From Lichina pygmaea (Eukaryota > Ascomycota > Lichinomycetes > Lichinales > Lichinaceae): a DNA stretch of 64,000 bases. This document shows, in pieces, positions 34,621 through 46,553 of this stretch. The stretch covers positions 1,054,001 through 1,118,000 of the forward strand of contig OY730175.1 of NCBI GenBank assembly GCA_963422465.1, given 5' to 3'. The position numbers were made by a program, and so were the translations under genes. Numbering within the stretch: the stretch's first letter is position 1; each line of letters starts with the position of its first letter. The notes beneath the pieces are model-generated. The model was not told where the DNA came from, made no database searches, and saw only the letters and a list, made by a program, of their open reading frames with translations.

Positions 34621-34968
34621 CAGGTACACATTCAGCTTAGCGTATTCGTCAAGATTTGCAGTGTTTGCGGTGGGCGCTCAGCGCAGTTTCGGTGCGCTTT
34701 TGCAGCGGCTTCGGTGCGCCTTTGTGGCGGCTTTTGTTGAGGCATTGTGGTGATTTTCATAGAAGCCCTTTTGGTAGACTGCTTCTCTGCACCTTTGTGG
34801 TGGCTCTGGGATGCCAGTGCACTTTGGCTGGTAGCCATCTCTCTGAGAACTTGCAATAGCACCCTGTTAGCCTAATGCATCTGCAATCAGAACCACTCTA
34901 GGGTGATAGTTCTCTTCTCCTCTTTTCTCCTGCCGGACTGCCTCCCTTTCCGGGGAAGAGCGATCAAT

Positions 34969-35258
34969 ATTGTTAGGAGCCAGCTGCCTCGCAGAGTCTG
35001 GGTGGTGTCCTATCAAGGGTTCTAGCCAGCAGTGTGGCGGCAGAGGAACAGAGGAGATCCTTCGGGCCCTGGAGAGTCTCTAGTAGAGCTGCGGGACTGA
35101 GTCGGGGCAGGGCTGTCAGGCGCCTGCAGGTGGATGTGTAGATTGATCGCTGAGGATCCTAATCCTCAGCGAGAAGTGCACTATGTAGGAGCTGCTAGCT
35201 AAGCAGCTGACTAAGCGCGGTCAGGTGACAGGGGTAGCTCGGTTGCTCCTGACATTGT
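34969..35258. mobile_element. Solo-LTR-like element related to Gypsy family 2
   Basis: The last ~125 bases match the LTR of the decayed Gypsy element at 22.49-22.99 kb, including a TGAGGATCCTAATCCTCAGC palindrome. Ends are TGTTAGGAGC and GCTCCTGACA (imperfect inverted). A direct repeat ATTGT flanks it (34969-34973, 35254-35258), but it overlaps the TG/CA ends, so the exact borders are uncertain. Confidence 0.6.
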
Positions 35259-35269
35259 TCTACAAAGTT

Positions 35270-35601
35270 ATAGGTGTTTGAAGTGTTTGTTGTCAAGAGT
35301 CTGTTTTCGATCTAGCAGCCGTGGTAGTTTCTCAGCAACACTATAAAAATCAGTAGACTTCTAAAATCTCAAGTATTATACTAGAGAAGTAGGGGATTCA
35401 GATAAGCGGCTTACTTTTGGATTTAGTCGTGGTGTTGCGGAGTTATAGGACTGCGGACTTGATCATGACAAAAACATCGCGTTCCAGTGATACGTCACGT
35501 CCTGGTGATAGACACCTTTACGTTCCGTACAAAGAAAAGGTGTCCTGACCGAAGCTTGCGAAGAGAGTGGGTGGTACGAGAGTACCTCCTCAGCACGGGT
35601 A
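35270..35601 (+). repeat. Partial copy of the 61.8-63.3 kb palindromic element
   Basis: Shares its layout with 62.98-63.26 kb: CTCAGCAACACTATAAAAATC, then GTGGTGTTGCGGAGTTATAG, then GTCCTGACCGAAGCTTGCGA, ending in GTACCTCCTCAGCACGGGTA (19 of 20 bases match the end at 63243-63262). Only the right-hand third of the element is present. It directly precedes the 3' end of the nucleoside hydrolase gene. Confidence 0.7.
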
Positions 35602-35663
35602 GTGCTCATCTATTTACCGTACCACTCTGCCTCCATCGCTTGTTCATGCCCACGAGTAACCGC

Positions 35664-37392
35664 TCACGGAGCACCAAAGATGCGGTCCAGTAAAGTCTGC
35701 GCCAGCAGCTGGGTCCCTGGGCTGGAGACCATGTGACGGATGCGATTGCCCTTGGCCGACGTGAGCCAGCCCTGTTCGTCGGCCGGGACAAGGTCGTCGA
35801 CGCCCTCGGCTCGGCGACGTGACCGCCGGTCGACGACACACATGCCCCGTGTCCATTGCCCGGAGCTCTCGACGCGAATGTCTTCTGGCGACCGCGCCGA
35901 TGACAGCCAGAGCGGGGACGACTGGGTGAGGATGTACCCTTTTCGGCATGTCAGCGCTGGAGCTTTTGGGACGGTCGGAGCCGGGACGGACGACGGGGAG
36001 GTCTCTTTCACGCGCGTGGAGACTGGACGCCGCGTTCGATGGGCCGGAGCGACGCATGCACATGCCACCACGCGCTTCACTTACAGACGCAGATGGGATC
36101 ATGCAAGGGCAAGGCAACCGCTCCTTCATGCAGACTCTCAATCTTTCGAAAGGTGGCATCCACAAAGGCGGACACCCATTGCGCAAGCGGACTGCCCTGG
36201 TCGATCAAGCGGCCGGTTCTGGCCCGGAAATCGTCCTGCGTGAGGACATGCGATGTGGTGATATCCAGCGAGAAGAGAGTCAGATCCAGGGGCCTGCTCA
36301 AGGGACGCGGATAAGGTGAGAGGTGTTTGAAGGCCGGATGTGCAGTCGAATCTGGCGGGGTGGGCGGGAGTGTCGAGGAGGGCTCGGGGGAGGTCAGGGC
36401 GAACACCCTCGCTGCAGCGACGGCGTCGGCGTAGATGTTGAATTCTGCGACGGGCGTGATCTGGGGTCGACGTCAGCCGCGGCGGGGCTCAGCCGCCGTC
36501 GGAGAACGAGACCGACGTACATTCCCCTGCGACTCGACCGCGCCTCCCATCACCACCAGCTCCTTGACCCTCAGAAAAGTGTCCGGGTCCTCGGATGCTG
36601 CGAGGGCAATGTTCGTCAGAGGACCGATGGCCACTATCATAATCGAATCACGCTCGTTCTCACGGAGGAGCCGCAGGATCTCGCGATGAGCCGGGATGGC
36701 CGACGGTCTGAACGGCCGCGGCTCGTCGGTCTCTGTCGACGGCGGCTCGAAGAGCTTCCTCCACGTCTCTTCGGGAGTAAAGTGAGGATGCTAGTCCACG
36801 GTCAGATAGTGGCACTCTGTCTGTCCGTCCAGGACATCTTTACGCTCGAGTGAATCCCTCCCAGGCCATCCAAGCCGTCTACAAAGGTGGTCAGCAGAAG
36901 GAGCTGAAAAATAGCCTTCGGGTGTATATATATATATATATATATATGTGTGTAAAAGACGCACGGAAGAAGTCTGCCATCATCAACTGGTCACCCAACG
37001 GTTTTTCCGGACCTACCGCCACGATGGGACGGAAAGTCTTGAGGCTGGCGAAGCCTTCCGACATGCCCCGCTGGCGGCGCCAGGCCAGCTCTCTGTCGAC
37101 GACATGAAAGAGGGAGACGACGTTGCGTAGACATCTGCAGAGCCGTCGATTCAGAGGGAAAGACGACGGAGCATCGGGACCTGCTGCCGGACGCGGCACC
37201 TACCCTTCGACCTCGATGTTGCCGTACGTCACCGAGAGCAGAAGCACCTCCACCTCGTCGTGTCCGGCGGCCAGAGCCAGGACGATGGCGAGCACGTCGT
37301 CGACCCTACGTCGGCTTAGAACGATGCGAGATCCGGACCGGGCGCGGCACTCACCCTGGGTCGGTGTCGATGATGATCCGGCGTGGTGCCAT
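35664..37392 (-). CDS. Inosine/uridine-preferring nucleoside hydrolase family protein
   Basis: Nucleoside hydrolases split ribonucleosides into base and ribose, a salvage reaction. Seven exons on the minus strand can be placed: 37392-37355, 37305-37204, 37134-36965, 36878-36844, 36790-36521, 36460-36085, 35962-35664; phases agree at every junction and give 429 residues. The Ca-binding signature DTDPGVDDVLA is assembled across the first intron. Further family blocks: LLSVTYGNIEVEG, VGPEKPLGDQLMMADFFHG, GLGGIHS, MIVAIGPLTNIALAASE, VVMGGAV, TPVAEFNIYADAVAAA and LHDPICV. GQWTRGMCVVDRR near the end is typical of fungal members. Donors include GTACGT and GTGCGT; intron 3 carries a (TA)n run (about 36925-36946). 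The last acceptor (35963) is the least sure junction. All key residues seen are intact, so the gene looks functional. Confidence 0.9.
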
Positions 37393-37535
37393 GTCTTGTA
37401 CGTAACGTACGTATATAGCTCTAGGACCAGCGTATCCCCGCCGACGCCGCAAAAGTCCTGGCTGGCCCTTGAACCGGTCCAAAGAGAAAGGACTTCTAGT
37501 CGACCAGCAGCAGAAAGTTCCTCAAGGGAGACGAT

Positions 37536-37573
<38 letters not shown>

Positions 37574-39481
37574 AGGCTGAATGTACGGAGTACAGGGCCA
37601 ATAAAGTCAGGTGAGCTCTGACAAAGAACAGCTCGAGAGTGCCAGAAGTCCTACGACCACCGAAATCGTGCAAGCACGGCTGCCAGATCTCGGAACATTT
37701 GATGCCAACGGGGAGCATGCTTTTGATGATGCTCGCCTCCACTAAAAGTGTTGTTTGAATCTTACATCAAGGCACGCGAGCTGGTTGCAACGGTCAGACG
37801 TGAGCACGCCATGTCGTACGTACGGAAGGACGCGGTACGTAACGTACAGTACAGTCCATGTCCAGCCTCAGCCTCATGCGAGGCCGACGGACAAAGGGAA
37901 ACCAACGGGCAAAGGGGCACACCCCTGCTAGGCAGATTTCTAGAAGATTGATGAAGCAAGCAAGATGCCTGCTTGACGACCCTGTGTCCTTCGTACTCCT
38001 AACGCTCAGCTTTGATGTCGTCCATCCGGACCGACGACCGGCAAAGCTTCAAGTCCGAGGAGCTCAACCGCTGAAGATGACGTCGGATACACCCTTCAAA
38101 GCTGTAGACACCCTCGAAGCACTCGATCATCACGAGTGTGATCGTCGATGGCCCTATGGCGCCGTTTCACGCGGGCATCTCTCCGGAGCTAGGGCCTGGA
38201 CGGAGGCTGCGAAGGTGCTCCGCAATCTGACGATAATCAAAGATCGACCGGCGCCACCGCGTTACGAGGGTACGGTACGCGTCATGTCCCGTGACTCTGC
38301 CCGTCCAAAAGCGGTATCTTAGACGAGCCAATCACCGCCAGCAGCGGCCGTTTTATGCAAAGCATGCACGAGAACGTCGACGACGTAAACACCCGGCGAG
38401 AATTCCTCGACATCTTCCTCTCCTCGCCGATCACGGCTCATCGACGGCTTCGGAATCGACAGATCTCGCCACCGCCCCCGCCGTCCTCTCGGTCTCTCGA
38501 GGTTCGGCCCCTTACACAGGCCCGACAGGAGACTCAGCTCCGCTCATCTCGGAAGGTTTGTGCTGTGGGCTGCCGAAAGTTACGGGTGCCGGTAAAGTCC
38601 AGTCTGGCTTACGAAGTGAAGTGCGGAGAAGAGGAGGTTGCGTACATAGGCACGCACGTACAGTACCTACCTTAGCCCCTGAAAGGGAGTCCCCGTCCGT
38701 CTCGACCAGACCCGGCTGCAGCATCGCGAATTGGCCATTCGCTACGACCATACGGAAGTACTCCGTACGTACGCCAGCACTTCGTACATACGTACGTAAC
38801 GTACTTGCCTGTCGATAAGGACGTCAGCTCCGCTGTCTGCGTCGCCGATTCGGTCGCCCACATCACGCGTGCGAAGCGGACAGGTGGTCTGAATTATCTT
38901 CACCCGAAACAGGTCGCCACCTTCGACCCGTCCTTCCGAACGAGCTGCACGACCGGCGCTTGAAAAGCCCGGCTTGGCGGGCATTCTCGCTTGCTTGGCA
39001 ACCGGCTAACTTCTTCTTGAGCTGTCACCGCTGCGGACGAGCTGCACAAGCGCCTGGCCGACCCCCCCAAGGGCCATTGACCTGCCTGGTCCTTTGGACT
39101 TGCCGCGTCCTTGCCGCAACCGTTCTCCCTGCTCGACCGCCCTCGACTCGAGATAGTGTTTGTGGGCCGTCGACCGGAGTCGCCTGCTCTCCTTGGTCTC
39201 CTCACGCCTACGTTCGCCGCCGGGGTGTCCTTGTGTGCGAAGCCGCGTCCGGACCCTCAGGCACCGATCGCCTGCCCCTGGCATGCATAGCTCCATCTCG
39301 CCTTGACGATCTGGCCTCTTGTCGTCTCGTAAAGGCGTTCGTCTTGCGACCGGAAGCCTCTGCGGCCCACTCTCTAGCAAGGTGTGTGCTGTCGTCTGTT
39401 CTCCCGGTCTGGGACTTCGCTGTCGATGCCTGGCTCTGATCTCGCGCGACGGCAGACCCACGCCACGTCCCAGCCGGAGCC
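37393..39481. other. Divergent intergenic region, no gene supported
   Basis: Separates the minus-strand nucleoside hydrolase from the plus-strand membrane-anchored protein, so it should hold both promoters. It includes a (CT)n microsatellite (37539-37571) and CGTACG clusters (37391-37425, 37815-37850, 38755-38800). Scattered frames of 60-220 codons on both strands show no conserved motif. Confidence 0.5.
37539..37571. repeat. (CT)n microsatellite
   Basis: Perfect CT dinucleotide run of about 33 bases in the divergent intergenic region. Confidence 0.95.
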
Positions 39482-40942
39482 ATGGAACCTTGGCAGTCGT
39501 GGGCCGTTGTCGTCGTCGGCGGCGGTGCCGCTTGGTACTACTACAACTCTCGTCCGAAGCCCGGGAGGACTGCGGAGCGGCGAGGGTCGGCGCCCGGCAG
39601 GGCCGACCTTCGTCCCCATCGTGGTCGCGACGATGGCAGAGGAAGGCGGCGTAAGGTGGCCGGCGCCCCAGCCGCATCGAGCGGCAGCGAGTCGGCCGAC
39701 GCGCCGACTTCTCACGGGAACGCGAACGAGGCGTATCAGAGACCGCTTAAGAAACGATCGGAGAGACGGGCCCCGGAAACGGCTGCGGACGGCCCGGCCG
39801 GGAACAGCTCGGTCGAACAGGTCAAGGGCAAGGGCAAGGACGAGGCGGACACCGACAAGGAATTCGCGAGGCAGATGCTGGGTGTGAAGGCCGGGCACAG
39901 CCTCGTGCGGACGGGGAGCGACCGCGGCAGGCAACGACCGGCGGAGATGTCGCACGCGAACAGCTCGGCCAAGCATCTCGCCGCTTCGGCCGCTCCGAAC
40001 GCGACGAACGACTCGAGCTCGCACAACCCCTCTGCCACGTCCTCGACCACGGGCGGCGATGCCGACGACGACCTGTCCCCCGCCGTCTCTCCTCGCCTCG
40101 GCGCCACCGCCGCCGGGCAGCAGGTGTCGGGCGGGGACGTGTCGGACATGCTCGAGGCACCGGCCGCCGGACCGTCCGTCGTGAGGATCACCGAGTCCAC
40201 CCGACCTCAGCTCCCCGCTCGACCCCAGTCGTCGAGGACTCTCACGGCGCAGGAGACCAAGAAGCAGCGGCAGAACCGTCGCAAGGCCGAGGAGAAGAAG
40301 GCCGCTCGCGCCGACGCCGAGCTGGATCGCCGGGCCCTGCTCGAGAAGCAGCTACGGACCGCCAGGGAGGCCGAGGGACGGCCGGCCAAGAACGGCCTGG
40401 GCTCTCTCGCTGCGGCCGCGCCCGCGCCCGCCTCGTCCGTCTGGTCCGACTCCGGGCCTCGTGCCGCCGACAGCGCGTCCGCCGCTCGCGGGGCCGGGAT
40501 CGAGCAGAAGCCGCTGCTCGACACCTTTGGCCGGGCCGACGCGGCTCCCGCGGACACCGCGTCCGGCGGCACCCCGGTCCAGTCGTCGGGTGCGCGATCG
40601 TCGTCGGCGGCCTGGGACCGCGAGCTGCCGTCCGAAGAAGATCAGATGCGCATGATCCGAGAGATGGAAGGCTGGAACACGGTGGCCAAAGGTCGGAAGG
40701 GCAGGAGGAACAGCGGCAACAACAACAACAATCGAACCGGGCCGGACACCAGCGAATCCGAGGCCAGGGCCGACGAGCCCGTCGGCGCCGACGGCCCCAA
40801 CCCGGCCGCCGTCGCGCCGCAACAGGGTCGCGCTGGCGCTCATGGCGCTGGAAGCTTTGGGCCGAGCAGCAACGGCCCCACCGGCATCAACGGTCGCATC
40901 GGCTTTGCTCATCCGGCCGAGTCTGACTGGGCGGTGGTCTAG
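39482..40942 (+). CDS. Conserved ascomycete protein with N-terminal membrane anchor
   Basis: One uninterrupted frame of 486 codons starting MEPWQSWAVVVVGGGAAWYY. Residues 6-22 form a single hydrophobic segment, followed by basic residues, as in signal-anchored proteins. The middle is disordered (Ser/Ala/Pro). A charged helical block at about residues 256-305 (KKQRQNRRKAEEKKAARADA, then LLEKQLRTAREAEG) leads into RPAKNGLGSL, and the C-terminus has LPSEEDQMRMIREMEGWNTV followed by basic KGRKGRR. I recall the REAEGRPAKNGLG and EEDQMRMI...WNTV blocks from uncharacterised proteins of other filamentous ascomycetes. No enzymatic motif is seen and the function is unknown. It may sit on an internal membrane with the helical part in the cytosol. 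Confidence 0.82.
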   Translation: MEPWQSWAVVVVGGGAAWYYYNSRPKPGRTAERRGSAPGRADLRPHRGRDDGRGRRRKVAGAPAASSGSESADAPTSHGNANEAYQRPLKKRSERRAPETAADGPAGNSSVEQVKGKGKDEADTDKEFARQMLGVKAGHSLVRTGSDRGRQRPAEMSHANSSAKHLAASAAPNATNDSSSHNPSATSSTTGGDADDDLSPAVSPRLGATAAGQQVSGGDVSDMLEAPAAGPSVVRITESTRPQLPARPQSSRTLTAQETKKQRQNRRKAEEKKAARADAELDRRALLEKQLRTAREAEGRPAKNGLGSLAAAAPAPASSVWSDSGPRAADSASAARGAGIEQKPLLDTFGRADAAPADTASGGTPVQSSGARSSSAAWDRELPSEEDQMRMIREMEGWNTVAKGRKGRRNSGNNNNNRTGPDTSESEARADEPVGADGPNPAAVAPQQGRAGAHGAGSFGPSSNGPTGINGRIGFAHPAESDWAVV

Positions 40943-42761
40943 CGTGCAACGGGCCCCTCGGCCCGGTGGGGGACGCTCGTTCGTGTTTCTCAGAACTGTC
41001 TTGGTCTCCCGAACGATCGTGTGTGAGGACCATAGTGGAAGGCACTTTGACGATCACAGGCGGTGAAAGTTTTTCTCCCAACGAGTTTGACCTGCACGTG
41101 AATGTAGCTGGGCTGTCCTTTGTTGGTTTTCGTGTCTGATGGGGACGGGCCAGGTCACCGGAGAGTACACGTTCCGGGGGGTCTCAGGCCTCTCAATTCA
41201 TCTTGGAGGACGGACCACAGGCAAAATTGCAGGAGAAGGGAGACCACGAGGACATGGAGCCAAAGAGGGGGGGAAAGTATCTTTTGACCTGTTCAAGACA
41301 TGGTGGATATCAGCAAGAGTCCGTTGACGATACTGTAGCACGTCTGTCTGTTCCCTTTTTGATTTCTCTCTTCCTCTCCGTACCAGCTCAACTGCATGGT
41401 TTACACTCCGGTTTTTCTCAGGCACCGTCCCGCTCTCTGCAAGAAACAGCAGTAACTGTTCACTTCAGTCTCGCAATCTCATCACAGGTGACGTGATCAC
41501 ATCTAACTTGAACGATCAAGTTCTTGCAATTCTTGTTGTTCTTCAGTATCATCTTCACATTAGCTGTGACTGGGAGTTTACTGGGCTTTCGTAGGTGGAG
41601 TCCTCACATGATAATCTGTACCCACAAAGACCAGTCTCTTGGTGTGAGAGATCAAGTTAGTTTGTTCTTCTGCAGTAGCAGTGTAATAACAACAGTAGTG
41701 TTTCTGCACATGTTACCTACACAGTCTTCTGCAGTATAGCTGTCTACACAGTCTTCTGCAAAGCTTTCTGTACTGTGGTTGAAACCTCTACTGATTCACC
41801 TACCCACTCCATCTCTTCTTCTCTGACGACTGTACGGTACTTGTGTACAGAAGAAGATCTTTGGACTTGTACGGAGTACATATGTACAAGTATATCGACA
41901 GCTTGGCTAGTTCACTTATGCTGGTTTGAATACTGATTCCACTTTAACAGGGCTTGTAACTGTTCTGTTAGACGTGGTCCTTGTCCACCGACTTGAAACT
42001 GTACGATACCGGTACTGTACGGTATGATACAGTACAGGGCTACTGCTGCGTAATACATTAGTAAGCCGCCCGCGGCTTCAACGCCCTCTGTTCCACAGCA
42101 CTGTCCCACTCCGACCACGGCAAAAGCGGTGCCACCGGGGGACGGCAGATTTATATCCCCGACAGTACGTACTCGTACGTATGTACCGTCACGTATTTGG
42201 GTATGAACAGGTGGCCAAGCTCCACCAAACTAATGACTACGTACGGGTAGACCCGCTACATACTGTACGTGCATCATAGGCTTGACAAGGGCCTGTTAGT
42301 TAGTGGTCTATTGTGGTAGTTAGGCACATCGGGGTCTCGACTCCCCAGTAAGTTACGCTACGTACTCCCATAACTTCCACTAAGTTACCTCAAAGCCGAG
42401 CTGCCGGATCGACTCACGTGTCCTTTTCGGGATCGTCGTCTGGTCGTACGCTACGTACTCGGGTGTGTATACGCCTCTCTACGTACGTACGTACATACCC
42501 CCTCGTTCAACTCGCTCACACACACACGCACATCGTCAGTCGTGCTTCCGCGACAAGCTGTCGTCCGTCGCGTCGTGATCCTGAAGTTGGACTGTCGTCC
42601 GTTGGTGTGGCGGGCCGCGGCGCCAAAATAGCACTCGAGGATTCCCCCGTCCGCCCACCCCCTGGAGAACGTCTCTTCGAGGAGCGAACGACCCTTGCTG
42701 TTCCTCGTCGTCCGCTTTATAGGTGGTCCTCATCGTCGTCCTCGTCCTCGTTCTTGCCGTC
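40943..42761. other. Intergenic, no gene seen
   Basis: 41.4-42.06 kb is lower in GC and has short repeated words (CACAGTCTTCTGCA near 41728 and 41751). 42.16-42.50 kb is dense in CGTACG/GTACGTAC and ends in a CACACACACGCACA run at about 42518-42532, upstream of ERV29. Confidence 0.5.
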
Positions 42762-44119
42762 ATGGCCCAGATACGTGGCCCGTCGGGCTACAATCTGGCC
42801 GCACAGAGTCCCTTTGGTGGTCCCGGCAGCGCAGACGGCTCCACCGACTCGAGTCCGTTGGATAAGATCCGCGAGCAGACCAACAAGATCGAGGATTGGC
42901 TCGATGTCTTGGCGGATCCGCTCAAGCCGTACGTACCGAATGCTCTCCGTTCGCTGGGAGGGGGCCGCGGTGGTGTGGCCAGCGGTGCTTGGCCCAGTTG
43001 CCCTGTCTGCAGTTTCTGGTGATGCAAGTTGACGGTGTGCCAATGGACGCTCGGGGCAGCAACGCACGCGATCACTGTCATAGCATCCTCGAGGCTGACA
43101 CGCGAGATGCAATCTAGATACCTGCCGGCAGTAGGAAGGTTTCTCATCGTCGTCACTTTCTTGGAGGATACCCTGCGCATCATCACACAATGGAGCGAGC
43201 AGCTGACATACCTGAACGAGTACCGAAACAGTAGGTTTCTTGTCCTTTGGTCGTCCCACCGTGCCCCGCCGGGGTCGTATCATCTCACGGCTGACCTGGA
43301 CGACCCGTATCTTGCAGTTCCGCGTGGCATCACGCATGTGTTCCTCATCGTGAACGTCGTCGCCATGCTCGCGTCCTCGGCCCTGGTGATCGCGCGTAAA
43401 CACAGCGAGTATGCCGTCGGCGGTCTCATCGGCGTCGTCATCACCCAGGCGCTCGGCTACGGCCTCATCTTCGACCTCAACTTCTTCCTGCGGAATCTGT
43501 CCGTCATGGGCGGCCTCCTGATGGTGCTCTCCGACAGCTGGGTGCGCAAGCGATTCGCGCCGGCCGGCCTGCCCCAGATCGACGAGAAGGACCGGAAGAT
43601 GTACTTCCAGTTTGCCGGTCGTGTGCTCCTCATCTTCCTCTTCTTTGGCTTTGTCTTCTCGGGCGAGTGGAGCTTCTGGCGAATCCTGGTCAGCCTCATC
43701 GGCCTCGTGGCCTGCGTCATGGTCATCGTCGGCTTCAAGGCCAAGTGGAGCGCCGTGCTCCTCGTCGTCATCTTGAGCATCTTCAACGTGCTGGTCAACA
43801 ACTTCTGGACGGTGCGTTCAATTCTTCCTGCCACGCCCTGTTGATCAGCTCTCAAACTGACTCGGTCGCGCTTGAAAGCTCCATGAACACCACCCGCACA
43901 AGGATTTTGCCAAGTACGACTTTTTCCAGATCTTATCGATCGTGTAAGTTACGCCATGCATGCCTTGTTCTCGGTGATCTCGGTCGTCGCTGCTCGTCCG
44001 GTGTAAAGAGATGATCTCGGCTGACCAGTGGCACGTGAACCAACAGCGGTGGCCTCCTCCTCCTCGTCAACATGGGCCCTGGGCAATTGAGCGTGGACGA
44101 GAAGAAGAAAGTGTACTGA
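42762..44119 (+). CDS. ERV29: ER-to-Golgi cargo receptor Erv29/SURF4
   Basis: Erv29/SURF4 is a polytopic ER membrane protein that loads soluble cargo into COPII vesicles and is recycled by COPI. Five exons: 42762-42928, 43118-43230, 43318-43811, 43879-43943, 44047-44119; all phases agree and the product has 303 residues. Family blocks: DKIREQTNKIEDWLDVLADP, LPAVGRFLIVVTFLEDTLRI, NIPRGITHVFLIVN, GGLIGVVITQALGYGLIFDL, FLRNLSVMGGLLMVLSDSWV, FSGEWSFWRI, NNFWTLHEHHPHKDFAKYDF and LLLLVNMGPGQLS. The C-terminus is DEKKKVY, a KKXX dilysine ER-retrieval signal. Intron donors are GTACGT, GTAGGT, GTGCGT and GTAAGT. The whole family length is covered without gaps, so this is an intact gene. It converges with the MOB-family gene downstream. 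Confidence 0.95.
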
Positions 44120-44495
44120 GAGCAAAGGCGCGCACGATGATGTTCAGTCATCTGTCACTACCGGTGAAATTATGTCTTGTCATGCTCTGTCGAGTCTATC
44201 GCCCATCTGTCCGTCCCTACCTCATGCCTCTGTTCGAACTTTTGTCTCCCACGATTCCGTCTCGTCCGTCCCAGCGGATGCTGCACGCCAAAAATCCAGC
44301 GGCCTGGAATACAGGTACCAAAACAGAAAACAAGGGAGGCGTTCAAGGTGGATATCATGTCTCTCGGGGTTGCTTTTCTTGTGGTGTACGTGTACGAATG
44401 TTGATAGAGAGAGAGAGAGAGAGAGAGAGCTGTTATGTGAATAGAGTTTTGCGATCCAAAAACCGTCTCTTTTCCTTCCCATCTCATGTATCCCA

Positions 44496-44519
44496 GGGGG
44501 GGGGGGGGGGGGGGGGGGG
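44496..44519. repeat. G24 homopolymer
   Basis: Uninterrupted run of 24 G on the + strand, about 380 bases after the ERV29 stop codon. Confidence 0.95.
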
Positions 44520-45463
44520 ACACGAAGATTCCTTTCTGGACCTTTTCAACGTGAAGCGGTCCTTACGTTTTTTCTACAAAACCCATCTGAAAAGGAAAGA
44601 AACAAGACCAAAGAGAAGGAAAGACACAGGCAGAGATGTTTTCAATCAAAAACAAAGAACAGGAAGCACAACAGAATGCGTCCGTCACATACCAAGCCAG
44701 AAAATAGGATCTCTTTGGACGATGCTTGTTTTTCTTCAGACACGAGTGTACAAAAAAAGTAAGATGATGTGTTGCGTTGCATGGTGCTTGTGAGTGTGAC
44801 TGTAGGGCTTGTCCAGAGCTCTGCTGCTGTGGGTACAGAAGTACGTAGGTAGTTAGCGGGTGGGAGGGGGCAATGAAAGGGGCCGGCGGAAGAGGCCGGT
44901 ATTGTATCGAGTGGACGGAGCACAGGGAGGAGTGGGAGATATGAGGGAAGCGAAGGGAAGAGAAGAACGATGACAGACTACCGTACAGAACAACACTTGC
45001 ACCCATCATGATGATCATGAGCAGCAGACCCAAGGAAAACCTTGATAAGCATCTAGTGAATCAATCTGCCGTTGTTTCGTTGGCCGGTCTGGATATCCAA
45101 AAAAAAAAGAGACAGCTCAAGTACTGTACTTGTCTGCCGCCGGTGTGTTGACAGTCTGCTGTGGGTCGATTGATAATCCCTTTTTTAGTAGTGGGCTGTT
45201 TCTCCTGCTAGCACCGATTTGCTCTTGCTATCGTTGGTCTTATGGCTGGGGATGTCTTATCGCAGTGACCACCGTACAATCTGCCTTGCGTTCACTGTTG
45301 GATTCTGACGTAAATGACGTGGTGATTGGTAGTGAAAACCTACTTCCTTGCTGTGCTGAAGAGTCTGGCCCAGTACTCTAGAACTGCAGAGGAGGACTAC
45401 CAAAGAAAACTCATCTGCTTGATGTACGTAGTTTGCACCTGTACATTGGTCCCATACACTGTT

Positions 45464-45482
45464 CCCCCCCCCCCCCCCCCCC
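45464..45482. repeat. C19 homopolymer
   Basis: Uninterrupted run of 19 C on the + strand in the convergent intergenic region. Confidence 0.95.
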
Positions 45483-46553
45483 AAAGCAGCAGCATGTCCA
45501 CAGCACAGCACATCCCCCTAAATCCACCCACATAGGCTCACACTCCCTCTTCCATTCCAATCAGCCTGTATACGCTTGTTCGACGCTGCATCCATCGTTC
45601 CACAGGAGTTATTCCTGTCTCATGCAAGTAGAAAAGAAACACAGACAAAAGAATCCTCTTGTTATGACTACATCGCCGGTACCGTAAAACGACTTTGCCC
45701 CCGATATCCAGGCCCTTGGAGGGACAGGAATCTTCCTTGAAGGAAAGGAGTATGGTGGAACAGAAAGAGTATGGTAGATGAAAGCACTCCCCCCCCCCAC
45801 AAAGACAACCTCCCCACCGAGAATTGGCGTTCCCGCGATGGTCTCGTCGGGAGTCGAAGAGCTTTCATCGCTCGTAGAGCTCTTCGGATGGTGTAGTGTA
45901 CTGCAACAGTATATGGATTTCTCAGACTGTCGACACACGGCGAGAGGTTCGTGCGACGCATAGAGGGGATGGTATCTTCAGTTGGTCCGATATACGGTAG
46001 CTTGGGAGCTGGGGAACTGAAGATGATGAGTGGAAAGGAAAAAGTAAAAGGGGAAAGGGGAAAGCAAAAAGGGGAAAGGAAAGGGAAGAGGGAAGGACTG
46101 GGTAGTCCACAACGGATGGAGGACGGGAGGATAGGGAGAATGGAGAGAAAAGAGAGCAAGAGAGGGAGAAAGAGAGAAAGAGAGGAAGAGAGAAAGGAGA
46201 AGAGGGCTACGGATCATGTACGTATACGTGCACGCGGCGAATGACGGAGGAGACAGAGGTATTCTTCTTGCGTCATGCTTCCTCCAGGAGAGAATCCCAG
46301 ATGGGCTGGTAGAACCGATTGCATGATTTGATTTTCCCTACGTAGCGGGACGGAGAAGCAGAAGGGAGATCTGTGATAGGACCGGGACAGATGAGATGAC
46401 TCGGACGGAAATGTTCATGACGGTGCTACAGCAACGAGAATGTATGGCTGATGCGCGATGCCGACATTTGCGAAATTCGAATGAGAGATGCGCAAAGCCG
46501 ACGCAGCAATCGTCCCCATATGCCCGTCCTCCTCTTTTCCATGTCTCGGCGTC

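Larger units (their letters stand above)
44120..46553. other. Convergent intergenic region with homopolymer runs
   Basis: No gene is supported. It holds a (GA)n run (about 44407-44430), G24 (44496-44519), an A run near 45100, C19 (45464-45482) and a 180-base purine-rich tract (about 46018-46205). The 3' ends of ERV29 (+) and the MOB-family gene (-) face each other across it. Confidence 0.5.

Noticed and set aside
34974-35253. Complete LTR retrotransposon at this site
   Set aside because: Only one LTR-like sequence is present and no gag or pol lies next to it; treated as a probable solo LTR with uncertain borders.
39006-39677. 223-codon minus-strand frame over the start of the membrane-anchored protein gene
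   Set aside because: Antisense to a conserved coding region, Arg-rich and without motifs.
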